A stretch of DNA of 64,000 nucleotides from Synechococcus sp. Cruz-7E5. Lineage in GTDB: Bacteria > Cyanobacteriota > Cyanobacteriia > PCC-6307 > Cyanobiaceae. Positions 18,135-26,084 of this stretch are shown piece by piece (position 1 is the stretch's first letter; each line of letters opens with the position of its first letter). Made by a program: the position numbers and the translations under genes. The DNA is taken from assembly GCF_024345995.1 (NCBI RefSeq), contig NZ_JAGQCE010000002.1, positions 310,001 to 374,000 on the forward strand, read 5' to 3'. A model generated the notes under the pieces. That model saw only the letters and a list, made by a program, of their open reading frames with translations. It was not told where the DNA came from and did no database searches.

Positions 18135-19700
18135 TCACGCGGGCAGGGCCCAGGGGTTCAGGCCCAGGTCTGCACCCACCCGATGGGCGCAGGCGAAGCC
18201 GCTGAAGGCCACCGCGTTCAACCCCTGACCCGGGAAGCAGGAATCACCCACGAGGTACAGCCCGGGGATGCCGCTGCGGTTGAAGGGCATCGGCAGCAGC
18301 CCCGGCAGGCGCATGGCTGGCACCGGGCCATAGCTGCCCTGGTGACGGCCGAGGAAGCGTCGATGACTGCGGGGGGTGCCCACCTCCCGATGGACGATCG
18401 CTCCACTCAGGCCGGGCAGGATCTGCTCCAGCCGGTGGATCAGGCGATCGGCTGCGGCTTGCTTTGTCGTGCGGTAGTCGCTGGGGGAGAGTCCCTGCCA
18501 GGCCTCCAGGGTCGATGGGGTGAAGGCATGGACGATGTGCCTGCCCTCCGGCGCCAGGTCCGGATCGAGCAGGGTGGGAATCGAGACGAAAACCGTGCCC
18601 TGCTCCGCCTCCATGGCGCTCCACTCCTCCAGCAGCAGGTGGTGGCAGTGGCTGCCGGCAGGAATGGCCTCAGCCTTCACTCCCAGATGCAGTGAAAGGA
18701 AGGAGGGCGAGGGCTTGTAGCGCCGCCGCCAGGTGTGCTCGGCTGCCGGCACCTGGGCCTCCGCCACCAGCCCGCCGAAAGTGTCCCAGCGGGTGGCGTT
18801 GGAGATCACCCGGCTGGCACGGATCGTTTCGCCGGCCGCCAGCTCGACCCCCACAGCCTTGCCTCCCTCGATCAGCACCCGGGTCACCCGGGAGCGGTAG
18901 CGGATCGTGCCGCCGTGGCGTTCCAGGCCCCGAACCAGGTGGCGCGCGATTGAGCCCACACCTCCGCGGGGGTAGTTGATGCCGCCGGCATGACGGTCGG
19001 AGAAGACCATGCCGGCGTTGATCATCGGCGTCAGGTCCGCTGGCATCACCGACCAGCAGAAGCACTCCATGTCGATGAACTTCAGCAGCGCAGGATCCTT
19101 GATATGCCGGCGGGCCACATCGCCCACATTCACCGGCAGCCAGCGGGCCAGGCCAAGGCAGGCCAGTGGTGCCCGCACAAACACCTTCGCCAGGTAGGCC
19201 GGATCCTCGAGCGAGAGCAAGGGCATCGCGTCGAGACATCGAAAGACGCTCCAGCAGGTGTCGTAGAAGCGACGGATGCCGGTGGCCTCATGGGGGAACA
19301 GAGCCGAAAGCCGGTCGATGAAGCTGTCGTAGTCACGGTCGACCGCCACGGTCAGACCGCCGGGGAGGTGGTACTCGAGCTGGGCCGGATCGGGGATGGT
19401 CTCCTGGCGCTCGCCCACATCGGCCAGGGCGCGGGTCAGCAGGTTGGTGTGCCCTTTCTCGCCGAAGCCGAAGATCATCGAGGCGCCCACGTCGAAGGTG
19501 TAGCCCTCACGCTTGAAGCTCCCGCCCGAACCGCCCGGGATCAGGTAGCTCTCCAGCACCAGCACCCGCGCCCCCTTTGCGGCGAGCTGGGTGGCCGTCA
19601 CCAGACCGCCGATCCCGGAGCCGATCACCACGGCGTCCCAGTCCTGGGAGGACGCCTGGCTGGTGGCTGCCGCATTGGCGGGGCTGGAGATGACGCTCAC
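18135..19700 (-). CDS. crtH: Carotenoid (prolycopene) isomerase CrtH / CRTISO
   Basis: FAD-dependent enzyme that isomerises tetra-cis-lycopene to all-trans lycopene in the poly-cis carotenoid pathway. The N-terminal dinucleotide fold AVVIGSGIGGLVTATQLA is followed by LESYLIPGGSGGSFKREGYTFDVGASMIFGFG-type sequence, diagnostic of CRTISO rather than CrtI. The C-terminal FAD box PGLYLVGDSCFPGQGLNAV is intact. I use GTG 19700 (521 residues); a TTG at 19736 would overlap trmFO by 8 bases. Downstream of trmFO on the same strand. Confidence 0.93.
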   Translation of the reverse strand: MSVISSPANAAATSQASSQDWDAVVIGSGIGGLVTATQLAAKGARVLVLESYLIPGGSGGSFKREGYTFDVGASMIFGFGEKGHTNLLTRALADVGERQETIPDPAQLEYHLPGGLTVAVDRDYDSFIDRLSALFPHEATGIRRFYDTCWSVFRCLDAMPLLSLEDPAYLAKVFVRAPLACLGLARWLPVNVGDVARRHIKDPALLKFIDMECFCWSVMPADLTPMINAGMVFSDRHAGGINYPRGGVGSIARHLVRGLERHGGTIRYRSRVTRVLIEGGKAVGVELAAGETIRASRVISNATRWDTFGGLVAEAQVPAAEHTWRRRYKPSPSFLSLHLGVKAEAIPAGSHCHHLLLEEWSAMEAEQGTVFVSIPTLLDPDLAPEGRHIVHAFTPSTLEAWQGLSPSDYRTTKQAAADRLIHRLEQILPGLSGAIVHREVGTPRSHRRFLGRHQGSYGPVPAMRLPGLLPMPFNRSGIPGLYLVGDSCFPGQGLNAVAFSGFACAHRVGADLGLNPWALPA

Positions 19701-19728
19701 GGGGGTGGGCCTGCTGGCAGGCTTGACC

Positions 19729-21090
19729 CTAGGCAAAGGTCAGGGCAGCACTGCGGGCTGCAGGCCTGAACGGTGCCAGATCAGCCAGGGCACGGTCGCG
19801 GTAGGCGCCGTAGCGGGCCCGCTTCTCCCGGACCCGCACGCTCAGCTCGGGCATCAGGCCGAAGTTGGGGGGCATCGGCTGGAACTTCGCGCTGGTGGCT
19901 TCGGCGATGAAGTGGGTGAGGGCGCCGATCATGGTGGTGGGCGGCAGGACGATCGGGCTCTGGCCATGGGCGAGCCGGGCGGCGTTGGTGCCTGCCAGCC
20001 AGCCCCCGGCGACGGCGGCGGCATAGCCCTCGGTGCCGGTGATCTGGCCCGCCGCCAGCAGGCTGGGCCGCTGCCGGAACTGCAGGGTGGGATCCAGCAG
20101 CTGTGGCGACTGCAGGAAGGTGTTGCGGTGCATCACTCCGAAGCGCACGAACTCGGCGCTCTCCAGGCCTGGAATCAGACGCAGCACCCGTTTCTGCTCA
20201 CTCCACTTCAGGTTGGTCTGGAAGCCCACCAGGTTCCAGAGACGGCCGCCTTTATCTTCCTGGCGCAGCTGCACCACGGCATGGGCCCTTCTGGCGCGGC
20301 GCACGTCGCGGTCCTGCAGGTCGCCCCAGCGCGGATCCCAGAGGCCGATTGGCTTGAGCGGGCCGTAGCGCATGGTGTCGTCGCCGCGACGGGCCAGCTC
20401 CTCGATCGGCAGGCAGCCCTCGAAGAAGCTGGCACTCTCCTGCTCGAAATCCTTGAGCTCGGCCTGCTCCGCCGCCAGCAGTGCCTCCCGGAACAGCTCG
20501 TACTGCTCCCGGTTCATGGGGCAGTTGATGTAGTCGGCGTCGCCCTTGTCGTAGCGGCTGGCGCGGAAGGCCACCTCCAGGTCGATGCTCTCGCCCGCCA
20601 CGATCGGACTGGCTGCATCAAAGAAATGGCAGTCGTCACGGCCGGTGAAACGGCGCAGATCCTCGGCCAGGGCATCACTGGTGAGGGGTCCCGTGGCCAG
20701 GACGGTGATCTCTCCTGGCTCGGGCAGACGCAGCAGCTCCGCCCGCTCCACCTGGATCAGAGGATGGGTTTCAAGGGTGCGGGTGAGTGTGGCGCTGAAC
20801 TGGCCGCGATCCACCGCCAGCGCACCTCCGGCCGGAACCGCGTGGCCGTCGGCTGTGCTGATCACCAGTGAACCCAGCTGGCGCAGTTCCTCCTGCAGCA
20901 GACCGGCAGCCCGATCACTGGAGAGGGCACCGAAGCTGTTGCTGCAGACCAGTTCGGCGAATTCAGCGCTGTGGTGAGCAGGAGAGGGCCGCACGGGCCG
21001 CATCTCCACCAGCCGCACCGGCAGACCTGCCTGGGCTATCTGCCAGGCCGCTTCAGTGCCGGCCAGGCCGGCACCGATCACCAGGACCAT
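19729..21090 (-). CDS. trmFO: tRNA (uracil-54) methyltransferase, folate/FAD-dependent TrmFO
   Basis: Makes m5U54 in the tRNA T-loop using methylene-tetrahydrofolate and FADH2. 453 residues; the N-terminus [18 protein letters not shown] (FAD-binding GxGxxG at 6-11) followed by [17 protein letters not shown] is diagnostic of TrmFO. Later [12 protein letters not shown] and [16 protein letters not shown] blocks are also family-typical. Its ATG shares one base with the psbY stop (TGATG), indicating coupling. Confidence 0.95.
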   Translation of the reverse strand: MVLVIGAGLAGTEAAWQIAQAGLPVRLVEMRPVRPSPAHHSAEFAELVCSNSFGALSSDRAAGLLQEELRQLGSLVISTADGHAVPAGGALAVDRGQFSATLTRTLETHPLIQVERAELLRLPEPGEITVLATGPLTSDALAEDLRRFTGRDDCHFFDAASPIVAGESIDLEVAFRASRYDKGDADYINCPMNREQYELFREALLAAEQAELKDFEQESASFFEGCLPIEELARRGDDTMRYGPLKPIGLWDPRWGDLQDRDVRRARRAHAVVQLRQEDKGGRLWNLVGFQTNLKWSEQKRVLRLIPGLESAEFVRFGVMHRNTFLQSPQLLDPTLQFRQRPSLLAAGQITGTEGYAAAVAGGWLAGTNAARLAHGQSPIVLPPTTMIGALTHFIAEATSAKFQPMPPNFGLMPELSVRVREKRARYGAYRDRALADLAPFRPAARSAALTFA

Positions 21091-21212
21091 CAGGCGCGGG
21101 AACGCTTGAGCATCAGTTGCAACTGACCTACGGCCGCCCGGCCGATGTTGAACACAGCCCAGGCAACGGCGAGCAGGATGGGAGCAGTAACCAGCAGCAG
21201 CCGAGCGTCCAT
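21090..21212 (-). CDS. psbY: Photosystem II protein Y (PsbY)
   Basis: 40 residues from ATG 21212: [20 protein letters not shown] as a single membrane span, then [14 protein letters not shown] and a basic tail KRSRA. The APxxxAxxWAxxNIxRAAxGQ pattern is that of cyanobacterial PsbY, a peripheral one-helix subunit near cytochrome b559. The frame is open 29 codons further upstream, but the extension is not PsbY-like. The stop overlaps the trmFO start by one base. Confidence 0.88.
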   Translation of the reverse strand: MDARLLLVTAPILLAVAWAVFNIGRAAVGQLQLMLKRSRA

Positions 21213-21299
21213 CGAGGAAGAATCATCGTTTGCCAATCTTACGGACACCACACGCCTGCCCAGAAGTGCTCCTGAGCCGGTTGATCCAAATCGCAGCAT

Positions 21300-21803
21300 T
21301 CAGCCACCGCGGCCGGCATGGGAGGCGGCCAGCTGGCTGTAGCGCAAGGCGTGCTGGATCTGCTCGGCGGCCTCTTGCTCGCTGAGCGTTCGCTTCGCCT
21401 GTGCAGGGATGCCCGCCACCAGAGTGCGGGCCGGCACGTCCCGAGTCACCACCGCCCCTGCCGCCACCAGGGCGCCCTCCCCAACCCGCACCCCATTGAG
21501 AACGATGGCGCCGATGCCGATCAGGCAGCCATCCTCAAGGGTGGCCCCATGCACCACAGCCCGGTGGCCGATGGTCACCCCCGCGCCGATCAGCACCGGC
21601 TGGCCTGGATCCCCGTGCAGCACGGCCCCGTCCTGGACGTTGCTGTTGGCCCCGATCTGGATGCTGCAGAGATCGCCCCGGGCCACGGCCAGCGGCCAGA
21701 TGCTCGCTCCGGCGCTGATGGCCACATCCCCGATCACCACGGCCGAGGGGGCCACCCAGGCTGCGGGGTGAACGCTGGGCTCGGGCCAGGGGGAGGAGGA
21801 CAT
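21300..21803 (-). CDS. Gamma-carbonic-anhydrase-like left-handed beta-helix protein
   Basis: 167 residues of hexapeptide repeats ([55 protein letters not shown]), the fold of gamma carbonic anhydrases and CcmM's N-terminal domain. The three zinc histidines seem present: VLHG in the centre and the HxxxxH pair in GHRAVVHG; the conserved ARGD and SNVQDG segments are also there. It could hydrate CO2 or be a related YrdA/PaaY-type protein of unknown activity. It lacks the RuBisCO-small-subunit repeats of CcmM. Confidence 0.8.
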   Translation of the reverse strand: MSSSPWPEPSVHPAAWVAPSAVVIGDVAISAGASIWPLAVARGDLCSIQIGANSNVQDGAVLHGDPGQPVLIGAGVTIGHRAVVHGATLEDGCLIGIGAIVLNGVRVGEGALVAAGAVVTRDVPARTLVAGIPAQAKRTLSEQEAAEQIQHALRYSQLAASHAGRGG

Positions 21804-21872
21804 GGCAGCGCGCGGGCAACCGGGGGATCAGCACCCCCTGATGACTCAACCATGCTCTCTTGGAGGAGGTGC

Positions 21873-21896
21873 CCCCTGGGTGATACGTTCCAGGGG
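21873..21896. repeat. Inverted repeat (7-bp stem, 10-base loop)
   Basis: CCCCTGG at 21873-21879 pairs with CCAGGGG at 21890-21896 around a 10-base loop. It lies between the divergent gamma-CA gene (start 21803) and tRNA-Lys (start 21923), and is flanked on both sides by GGTGCC. It has no T-tract, so it is not an obvious terminator; an operator or chance hairpin are both possible in such GC-rich DNA. Confidence 0.4.
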
Positions 21897-21922
21897 TGCC
21901 CGCGAGGGCAGCCCACCAGGGC

Positions 21923-21994
21923 GGGTCGCTAGCTCAGCGGTAGAGCACTCGGCTTTTAACCGATTGGTCCTGAGTTCGAATCTCAGGCGACCCA
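21923..21994 (+). tRNA. trnK: tRNA-Lys (UUU)
   Basis: 72 bases with all four arms: acceptor GGGTCGC / GCGACCC plus discriminator A, D-arm GCTC-AGCGGTA-GAGC, anticodon loop CTTTTAA giving anticodon UUU (Lys), variable loop TGGTC, and T-arm CTGAG-TTCGAAT-CTCAG. The top pair of the anticodon stem (positions 27/43) is a C.U mismatch. CCA is not encoded, as usual in cyanobacteria. Confidence 0.96.
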
Positions 21995-22094
21995 TACCCT
22001 CTCCTATCCGGCTGGCCGACGCCACACCCCTGCCGGCTGAGCCAGGACCGATTGAGCTGATCCAGCTAGGGATCCGCAGGCGCTGAAGAGCTGA

Positions 22095-22526
22095 TCATGG
22101 ATTGATGTTTTCCAGCGCATCCAGGCCCTTGCGCAACAGCTTTTCAGATTGCTCACGCAGCCGTTGCTGGTCTGTTTTTCTGATGCAATTCTGGGTCAGG
22201 TAGTTGATGCTGCGAGTGGCCGGATGATAGCCAACTGAGCGCAATCCACAGAGCTCGCGCCCTGGCTTGCCGGCTTCCCGCCGGAGCACTTCTCCCTGCA
22301 GGCATCGATAGCCACTTGACCCATCACGCCGGCACAGGGCGAGGTTGCGGAAGACCACATCTTTACCCTGAGCTTTCATGCGGCTGTTGGCAAAGCTTGT
22401 GAACGAGACAGGGTCGTAGCTGAAGGGTGCAGCAATGGCCAGGTCAGCCAGCAGCAGTTTGGCCAGTCCCAGCGACGAAGCTGCGGTCCAGCTGAACCAT
22501 CTGCGCAACCCAGGTGAGTTTCCCAT
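22095..22526 (-). CDS. Exported Cys-containing hypothetical protein
   Basis: 143 residues from ATG 22526 (an ATG 54 bases upstream is an alternative). The N-terminal region has arginines followed by a hydrophobic stretch (FSWTAASSLGLAKLLLADLAIAAP), a likely signal peptide. The mature part has cysteines at regular intervals (LALCRRDG, GYRCLQGE, RELCGLRS, TQNCIRK), suggesting two disulfides in the periplasm, and a charged helical C-terminus. Family not recognised. Resembles in layout the exported genes 22865-24354. Confidence 0.6.
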   Translation of the reverse strand: MGNSPGLRRWFSWTAASSLGLAKLLLADLAIAAPFSYDPVSFTSFANSRMKAQGKDVVFRNLALCRRDGSSGYRCLQGEVLRREAGKPGRELCGLRSVGYHPATRSINYLTQNCIRKTDQQRLREQSEKLLRKGLDALENINP

Positions 22527-22585
22527 GACTGAATGGCGTCTGAAACTCAACGGTACAGTCGGAAACTGCATTGATTTCATGCTGC

Positions 22586-22822
22586 ATGGCTGAACCCTTG
22601 GCTCACTCGGCCTCCATGGATGACAGCGTCCCTCAGGCGCCCAACTGCAGCAACGAGGACTGGCGGCGGATCCGTGATGCCCTGCGCTATCTGGGTCGGG
22701 ATCTACACCGGCGCTCCTACGCTGTCGAGGCTCAGAGGCGGAAGTTGCTCTGGGCCGAGATGGACGCCTGTCTGCTGCTGGCGGAGCAGATTGACGCCAC
22801 GCTGTCCGAGGCAGAACCCTGA
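22586..22822 (+). CDS. Small hypothetical protein
   Basis: 78 residues from ATG 22586; ATG 22616 is an equally plausible start. A charged helical protein (WRRIRDALRYLGRDLHRRSYAVEAQRRK and MDACLLLAEQIDATLSEAE). No domain recognised. Divergent from the exported protein at 22095-22526. Confidence 0.5.
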   Translation: MAEPLAHSASMDDSVPQAPNCSNEDWRRIRDALRYLGRDLHRRSYAVEAQRRKLLWAEMDACLLLAEQIDATLSEAEP

Positions 22823-22864
22823 CCGAGTTGAGTCTCCTTCAGGAGCTACCCCACGCTGTGGAGT

Positions 22865-23836
22865 TCAGACGGAGCCGAAGGCCACCTGACAGGCTGCATT
22901 CACCAGCTCTGCTTCAGCAGCATTGCTTGGTTCGCGGCCATCCAGAAGGCCCTGGTTGCAATCGGCCGAGAGCTGGTAAGTGCTGCCATCGCTAGTGACG
23001 GCGAAGCTGACTCCCTGGGAGCCGGAGGGCTGAATCGAGCCGTAGAGCAGCTGGTAGTCGGTGTTGGGAACAACGATGTAGGTGGCGTTGCTGCTGATTG
23101 CATTGTCGACAGCATTGTTGATGACGGCTGCAGTGGCCAGGGAGGCCACACCCCAAGTTGCGGCTCTTGCCCCCCACCATCCCCAGGAGGGAGAGGACCA
23201 GCCGCCATACCAGCCGGCATTCCATGGCCGGGCCACCCCCCAGCCCGGACGAGCCCAGCCTGGGCTGACATTCACATTGCCGATGTTGACGCGCCGATTC
23301 GTATTCCAATTCACGTTTCGGTTGATATTTCTATTCACGTCCCGACTGATATTCCTATTTATATCCCGATTGATGTTCCGGTTCACATCCCGATTCACGT
23401 CCCGGTTGATGGACCTGTTGCCGTCGAAATTTCCGCTTCTATTGAAGTCGCGGTTGCCGCTGCGATTGAGATCGCGGCTGATGTTGTTCGATCCGGAGGG
23501 CCGTTGGATTGATGGCCGCGCTGAGGGTGACGACACCCTGTTGCTCCAGCCGCCATTGGGTCGGCTGTTGCCGCGGTTCAGGCTCGCGCCTCCGCCGCTC
23601 ATGCCTGTGCGAACACGGTTGCTTCCACCACCGCCACGGCTACCGCCACCGCCACGGCTCCCACCGCCACCACGACTGCCGCCGCCACGGCTTCCACCGC
23701 CTCCTCCCCTGGCCAGCAGCTCAGTGGTGATGGGGTTCTGGCTGTCTCCAGGCCATCTGTCCAGTGCCAGTGCTGAGCTTGCCGGGAAGGCGAGCACGCC
23801 GGAGAGTAATAGGCTTAATCCAGGGATTCCTTTCAT
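22865..23836 (-). CDS. Exported repeat protein, Gly/Ser/Arg then Asn/Arg repeats
   Basis: 323 residues. Signal peptide 1-25 (LSLLLSGVLAFPASSALA). Residues 44-73 are GGGGSR repeats, and 118-190 are a 4-residue Asn-Arg register (units such as NRDV, NRNI, NRDI). A Trp/Gly/Pro-rich stretch follows at ~190-235 with a short hydrophobic part, and the C-terminal ~90 residues look folded, with two cysteines (SADCNQGLLDGREPS, NAACQVAFG). It has no catalytic motif. The basic, low-complexity design suggests binding to a polyanion such as cell-surface polysaccharide; that is inference. Its ATG overlaps the stop of the upstream gene by four bases. Confidence 0.75.
   Translation of the reverse strand: MKGIPGLSLLLSGVLAFPASSALALDRWPGDSQNPITTELLARGGGGGSRGGGSRGGGGSRGGGGSRGGGGSNRVRTGMSGGGASLNRGNSRPNGGWSNRVSSPSARPSIQRPSGSNNISRDLNRSGNRDFNRSGNFDGNRSINRDVNRDVNRNINRDINRNISRDVNRNINRNVNWNTNRRVNIGNVNVSPGWARPGWGVARPWNAGWYGGWSSPSWGWWGARAATWGVASLATAAVINNAVDNAISSNATYIVVPNTDYQLLYGSIQPSGSQGVSFAVTSDGSTYQLSADCNQGLLDGREPSNAAEAELVNAACQVAFGSV
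23267..23485 (-). repeat. 12-base-period repeat encoding Asn-Arg units
   Basis: Inside the exported repeat protein. The unit encodes N-R-(D/N)-(V/I/L), sometimes with an inserted Ser-Gly, in about 15 imperfect copies. The copies vary at the DNA level (ATT/GTT/GTG, GAC/AAT swaps), so the array has diverged while keeping the Asn-Arg register. Confidence 0.8.
23621..23707 (-). repeat. Gly-Ser-Arg coding repeat
   Basis: Tandem GGGGSR / GGGSR coding units, residues 44-72 of the same protein. On the plus strand this reads as CCACCGCCACGG-type units, a register prone to slippage, so copy number may vary between strains. Confidence 0.8.
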
Positions 23837-24354
23837 TTGCGCACCACGTCGCAGCCTTCGTCGTAGCAGCTGGCATCGACGCGGCCGTCGCTGCCGAAGT
23901 GGACCATCACGTGGTCACGGCCCTTCATGGCAGATGTCTGGTTCTGAAGGACGCTGTTGAGATAGTTGGGGTTGACGACACACAGATCCGTGCCGTTGAA
24001 GCAAACCGTGTTGGTGGAGAAACGGGCTTCGGCTCGCTTCAGAGATGTCCAGGCTTTCAATTCCTTGGACCAGAGGTCCATGCGAACGGGTTGATCTCTT
24101 ACCCGGACAGTCATTACGTCACCGCCGATCTTGTGGCGGTACAGGGTTGATTGACCCTCATTGACCGCTTCGACGATGCAGGCTTTGGCGGGCTCGCCAT
24201 TGAGGCTGCACTGGGTGGTGAGGGTGTACATAACCTCGCTTTTGCCCCCACCGGCGTTCAGAACGACCAAGGAGGTGGCTGTCGCTATGGCAAGGCCGCC
24301 GTGCAGCAGATGGTGACGTAATGACATGAAGCGTGATTGCCGTCGTGGTGACAT
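23833..24354 (-). CDS. Exported hypothetical protein
   Basis: 173 residues; an internal ATG (24327) is an alternative start. A basic N-terminus (RRQSRFMSLRHH) precedes a hydrophobic segment (GGLAIATATSLVVLNAGG), giving a probable signal peptide or anchor. The rest is beta-rich with several cysteines (TTQCSLNGEPAKACIVEA, TVCFNGTDLCVV, ASCYDEGCDVV) that could form three disulfides. Upstream partner of the repeat protein, with a four-base overlap. Function unknown. Confidence 0.65.
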   Translation of the reverse strand: MSPRRQSRFMSLRHHLLHGGLAIATATSLVVLNAGGGKSEVMYTLTTQCSLNGEPAKACIVEAVNEGQSTLYRHKIGGDVMTVRVRDQPVRMDLWSKELKAWTSLKRAEARFSTNTVCFNGTDLCVVNPNYLNSVLQNQTSAMKGRDHVMVHFGSDGRVDASCYDEGCDVVRK

Positions 24355-24479
24355 CAGGGTCGAAGGACGCGAAGAGCTGCAATCAACCTTCTTTCAACGT
24401 ACCAGCATGTTTCCCGTCAGGCCGCGACGGGATCGCTTATTCCTTCATCAACTGAAGTCTCGGTAACTGATGCCAGCGG

Positions 24480-24623
24480 CTAGTCCCCGGCGCCCTGGTC
24501 CCCCATCAGTGTCTGCATGAGCTGATCCAGATCGCGGCTCTCGAGCAGGACCTTGCCGGCATGGTCGTCCAGCCGGGCGGCATCGATCGGTGAGATCAGC
24601 AATTCAAGTAGGCCTGAATTCAT
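24480..24623 (-). CDS. Tentative 47-residue protein
   Basis: ATG 24623 to TAG 24480. The product is NSGLLELLISPIDAARLDDH...LLESRDLDQLMQTLMGDQGAGD: acidic and amphipathic, with codon-like third-position GC. The frame is open 12 codons upstream of the ATG without another start codon, so it might be the tail of a decayed longer gene. No ribosome binding site is obvious. Family unknown. Confidence 0.35.
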   Translation of the reverse strand: MNSGLLELLISPIDAARLDDHAGKVLLESRDLDQLMQTLMGDQGAGD

Positions 24624-24803
24624 GGAGGGCTGACTGAAGAACTTCTGGACGATGCCAACGCGCTAACGGAGGGCCTCCGTTTGCCAGGTCGTGATCACCG
24701 GCAGGATCGTGACGGGCAGAACTGCCAGAGCAGCCGCTCAATCCGTTGCTCACAGCGCTTGAGGCAGCTTTTGCAGGACGCGCAGACCCCCTACGATTCA
24801 GAA

Positions 24804-24965
24804 ATGCCTGAAGCACAGTCCCTTCCCGAGATCACCCATTGGCTTGAACCTGAAGAACCCAGCCAACGGGGCAACATTCCCAGCCACCGCCGCGACGAGC
24901 CCGGCGCCTCTGCTCAACGCAAGCGATACCTCGCCTCCCTGGATGCGGCTGATCCAGCTGGCTGA
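24804..24965 (+). CDS. Tentative 53-residue protein
   Basis: ATG 24804 opens a short hydrophilic protein (MPEAQSLPEITHWLEPEEP... RKRYLASLDAADPAG). No family, and no clear ribosome binding site; it converges on the small membrane ORF at 24985-25140. It could equally be non-coding sequence. Confidence 0.25.
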   Translation: MPEAQSLPEITHWLEPEEPSQRGNIPSHRRDEPGASAQRKRYLASLDAADPAG

Positions 24966-24984
24966 GTACTCAAGGCCGGTTTCT

Positions 24985-25140
24985 TCAGCCTGGCGGTGCA
25001 CTGAAGAATCCAAGCGAATTCAGCCATATCCCCAGCAGCAGCAGCGGCAGCAACACCGCACCGGCGATCTGGAGTTTCACGGTGGTGGCGGACCGTTCCT
25101 TGGGGGCCATGGCAGCGGCGAAGCTGACGTGAGCCGTCAT
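24985..25140 (-). CDS. Single-span small membrane protein
   Basis: 51 residues from ATG 25140, or 41 from ATG 25110 (MAPKERSATT...). A short basic N-terminus is followed by one strongly hydrophobic segment (LQIAGAVLLPLLLLGIWLNSLGFF), ending in SAPPG. This is the size and shape of thylakoid one-helix subunits, but I cannot match it to a named Psb/Psa/Pet/Ndh subunit. It is divergent from the PfkB gene, with 23 bases between the start codons. Opposite-strand reading frames here look non-coding. Confidence 0.55.
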   Translation of the reverse strand: MTAHVSFAAAMAPKERSATTVKLQIAGAVLLPLLLLGIWLNSLGFFSAPPG

Positions 25141-25163
25141 CCTGGAGCACCCGCTCAGCCTGG

Positions 25164-26042
25164 ATGTCTGCTGCTGCCCCAGCTGAGCTGCCAGGTCCGC
25201 CTCCCTTGCCCCCGCTGCGCCTGGCAGTGGTGGGTCACGTGGAGTGGGTCAGCTTCGTGATGGTGGAGCGGCTGCCGTCTGCCGGTCAGATCCAGCACGC
25301 GCTCGAAACCCTGGAGCAACCCGCCGGTGGCGGCGCTGTGGTGGCAGCCCAGTTCAGCCGGCTCACAAATCAGCCGGTGGCCTTCTACACAGCCCTGGGC
25401 CGCGATGCCCTCGGAGAGCGGGCGGCTGCCGAGCTGCGGGCCATGGGGCTGGAACTGCATGTGGCCTGGCGAGAGAGCCCCACCCGTCGGGCGATCACCT
25501 TCGTGGAGGCGAGCGGGGAGCGCACCATCACGGTGATTGGCGAAAGGCTCTCTCCTGCCGCCAGCGATCCTTTGCCCTGGGCCGAGCTGGCTGGCTGCGA
25601 CGGGGTGTTCGTGACCGCCGCCGATGAAGCCGCCCTGCGGCTGGCCCGTCGGGCGCGAGTGCTGGCGGCTACGCCCCGGGTCCGTTTGCCGGTTCTGCAG
25701 GCGGCCGCCGTGGAGCTTGACGCACTGATCGGTAGTGCCCGCGACCCCGGGGAGAAATTCCGGGATGGGGATCTCTTTCCCGCACCTCGCATTTATGTGG
25801 CCACGGAGGCCGAGCAGGGGGGATTCACTGTCCCTGGAGGTCGCTTCAGAGCGATCGAGCGACGCCACCCCCCGGTGGATGCTTACGGGGCTGGCGACAG
25901 CTTTGCTGCCGGCTTCACAGCGGGCCTGGCGGCCGGCTGGGAGCGCCCAGACGCCCTGGCGCTGGCCTGCCGCTGCGGCGCCTCTGCCCTTGATGGCCGC
26001 GGCGCCTATGCCTCCCAGTGGGGTGTGCCACAGCCCCTCTGA
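25164..26042 (+). CDS. PfkB-family sugar/nucleoside kinase
   Basis: 292 residues, ribokinase fold. The N-terminal GG-containing signature (EQPAGGGAVVAAQFSRL, ~50) and the C-terminal signature PPVDAYGAGDSFAAGFTAGLA (near 235), with GAGD and the catalytic Asp, are both intact. Substrate specificity cannot be inferred. The first residues are Pro-rich; a downstream start is possible but no better. Followed 42 bases later by an unknown gene on the same strand. Confidence 0.85.
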   Translation: MSAAAPAELPGPPPLPPLRLAVVGHVEWVSFVMVERLPSAGQIQHALETLEQPAGGGAVVAAQFSRLTNQPVAFYTALGRDALGERAAAELRAMGLELHVAWRESPTRRAITFVEASGERTITVIGERLSPAASDPLPWAELAGCDGVFVTAADEAALRLARRARVLAATPRVRLPVLQAAAVELDALIGSARDPGEKFRDGDLFPAPRIYVATEAEQGGFTVPGGRFRAIERRHPPVDAYGAGDSFAAGFTAGLAAGWERPDALALACRCGASALDGRGAYASQWGVPQPL

Positions 26043-26084
26043 GCCAGGCTGGGTTCCGCTCCAGTCCCCGCACAGCGCTTTCAG

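Larger units (their letters stand above)
24355..24984. other. Gene-poor stretch
   Basis: 630 bases without a convincing large gene. It holds a 6-bp hairpin (CCCGTC 24413-24418 with GACGGG 24426-24431) and two very small ORFs listed separately. No tRNA, insertion-sequence end or long repeat seen. The sequence from 24360 to 24480 is less GC-rich than its surroundings. Confidence 0.6.

Noticed and set aside
22865-23836. CRISPR array, suggested by regular spacing of the repeat tract
   Set aside because: The period is 12 bases inside a continuous coding frame, without unique spacers or 28-37 base direct repeats.
24413-24431. Intrinsic terminator
   Set aside because: The 6-bp stem has no T-run on either strand and no convincing gene ends next to it.
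24844-25260. 138-codon open frame on the plus strand
   Set aside because: It overlaps the small membrane ORF (minus) and the PfkB start in a different frame; Gln/Pro/Gly-rich translation without pattern.
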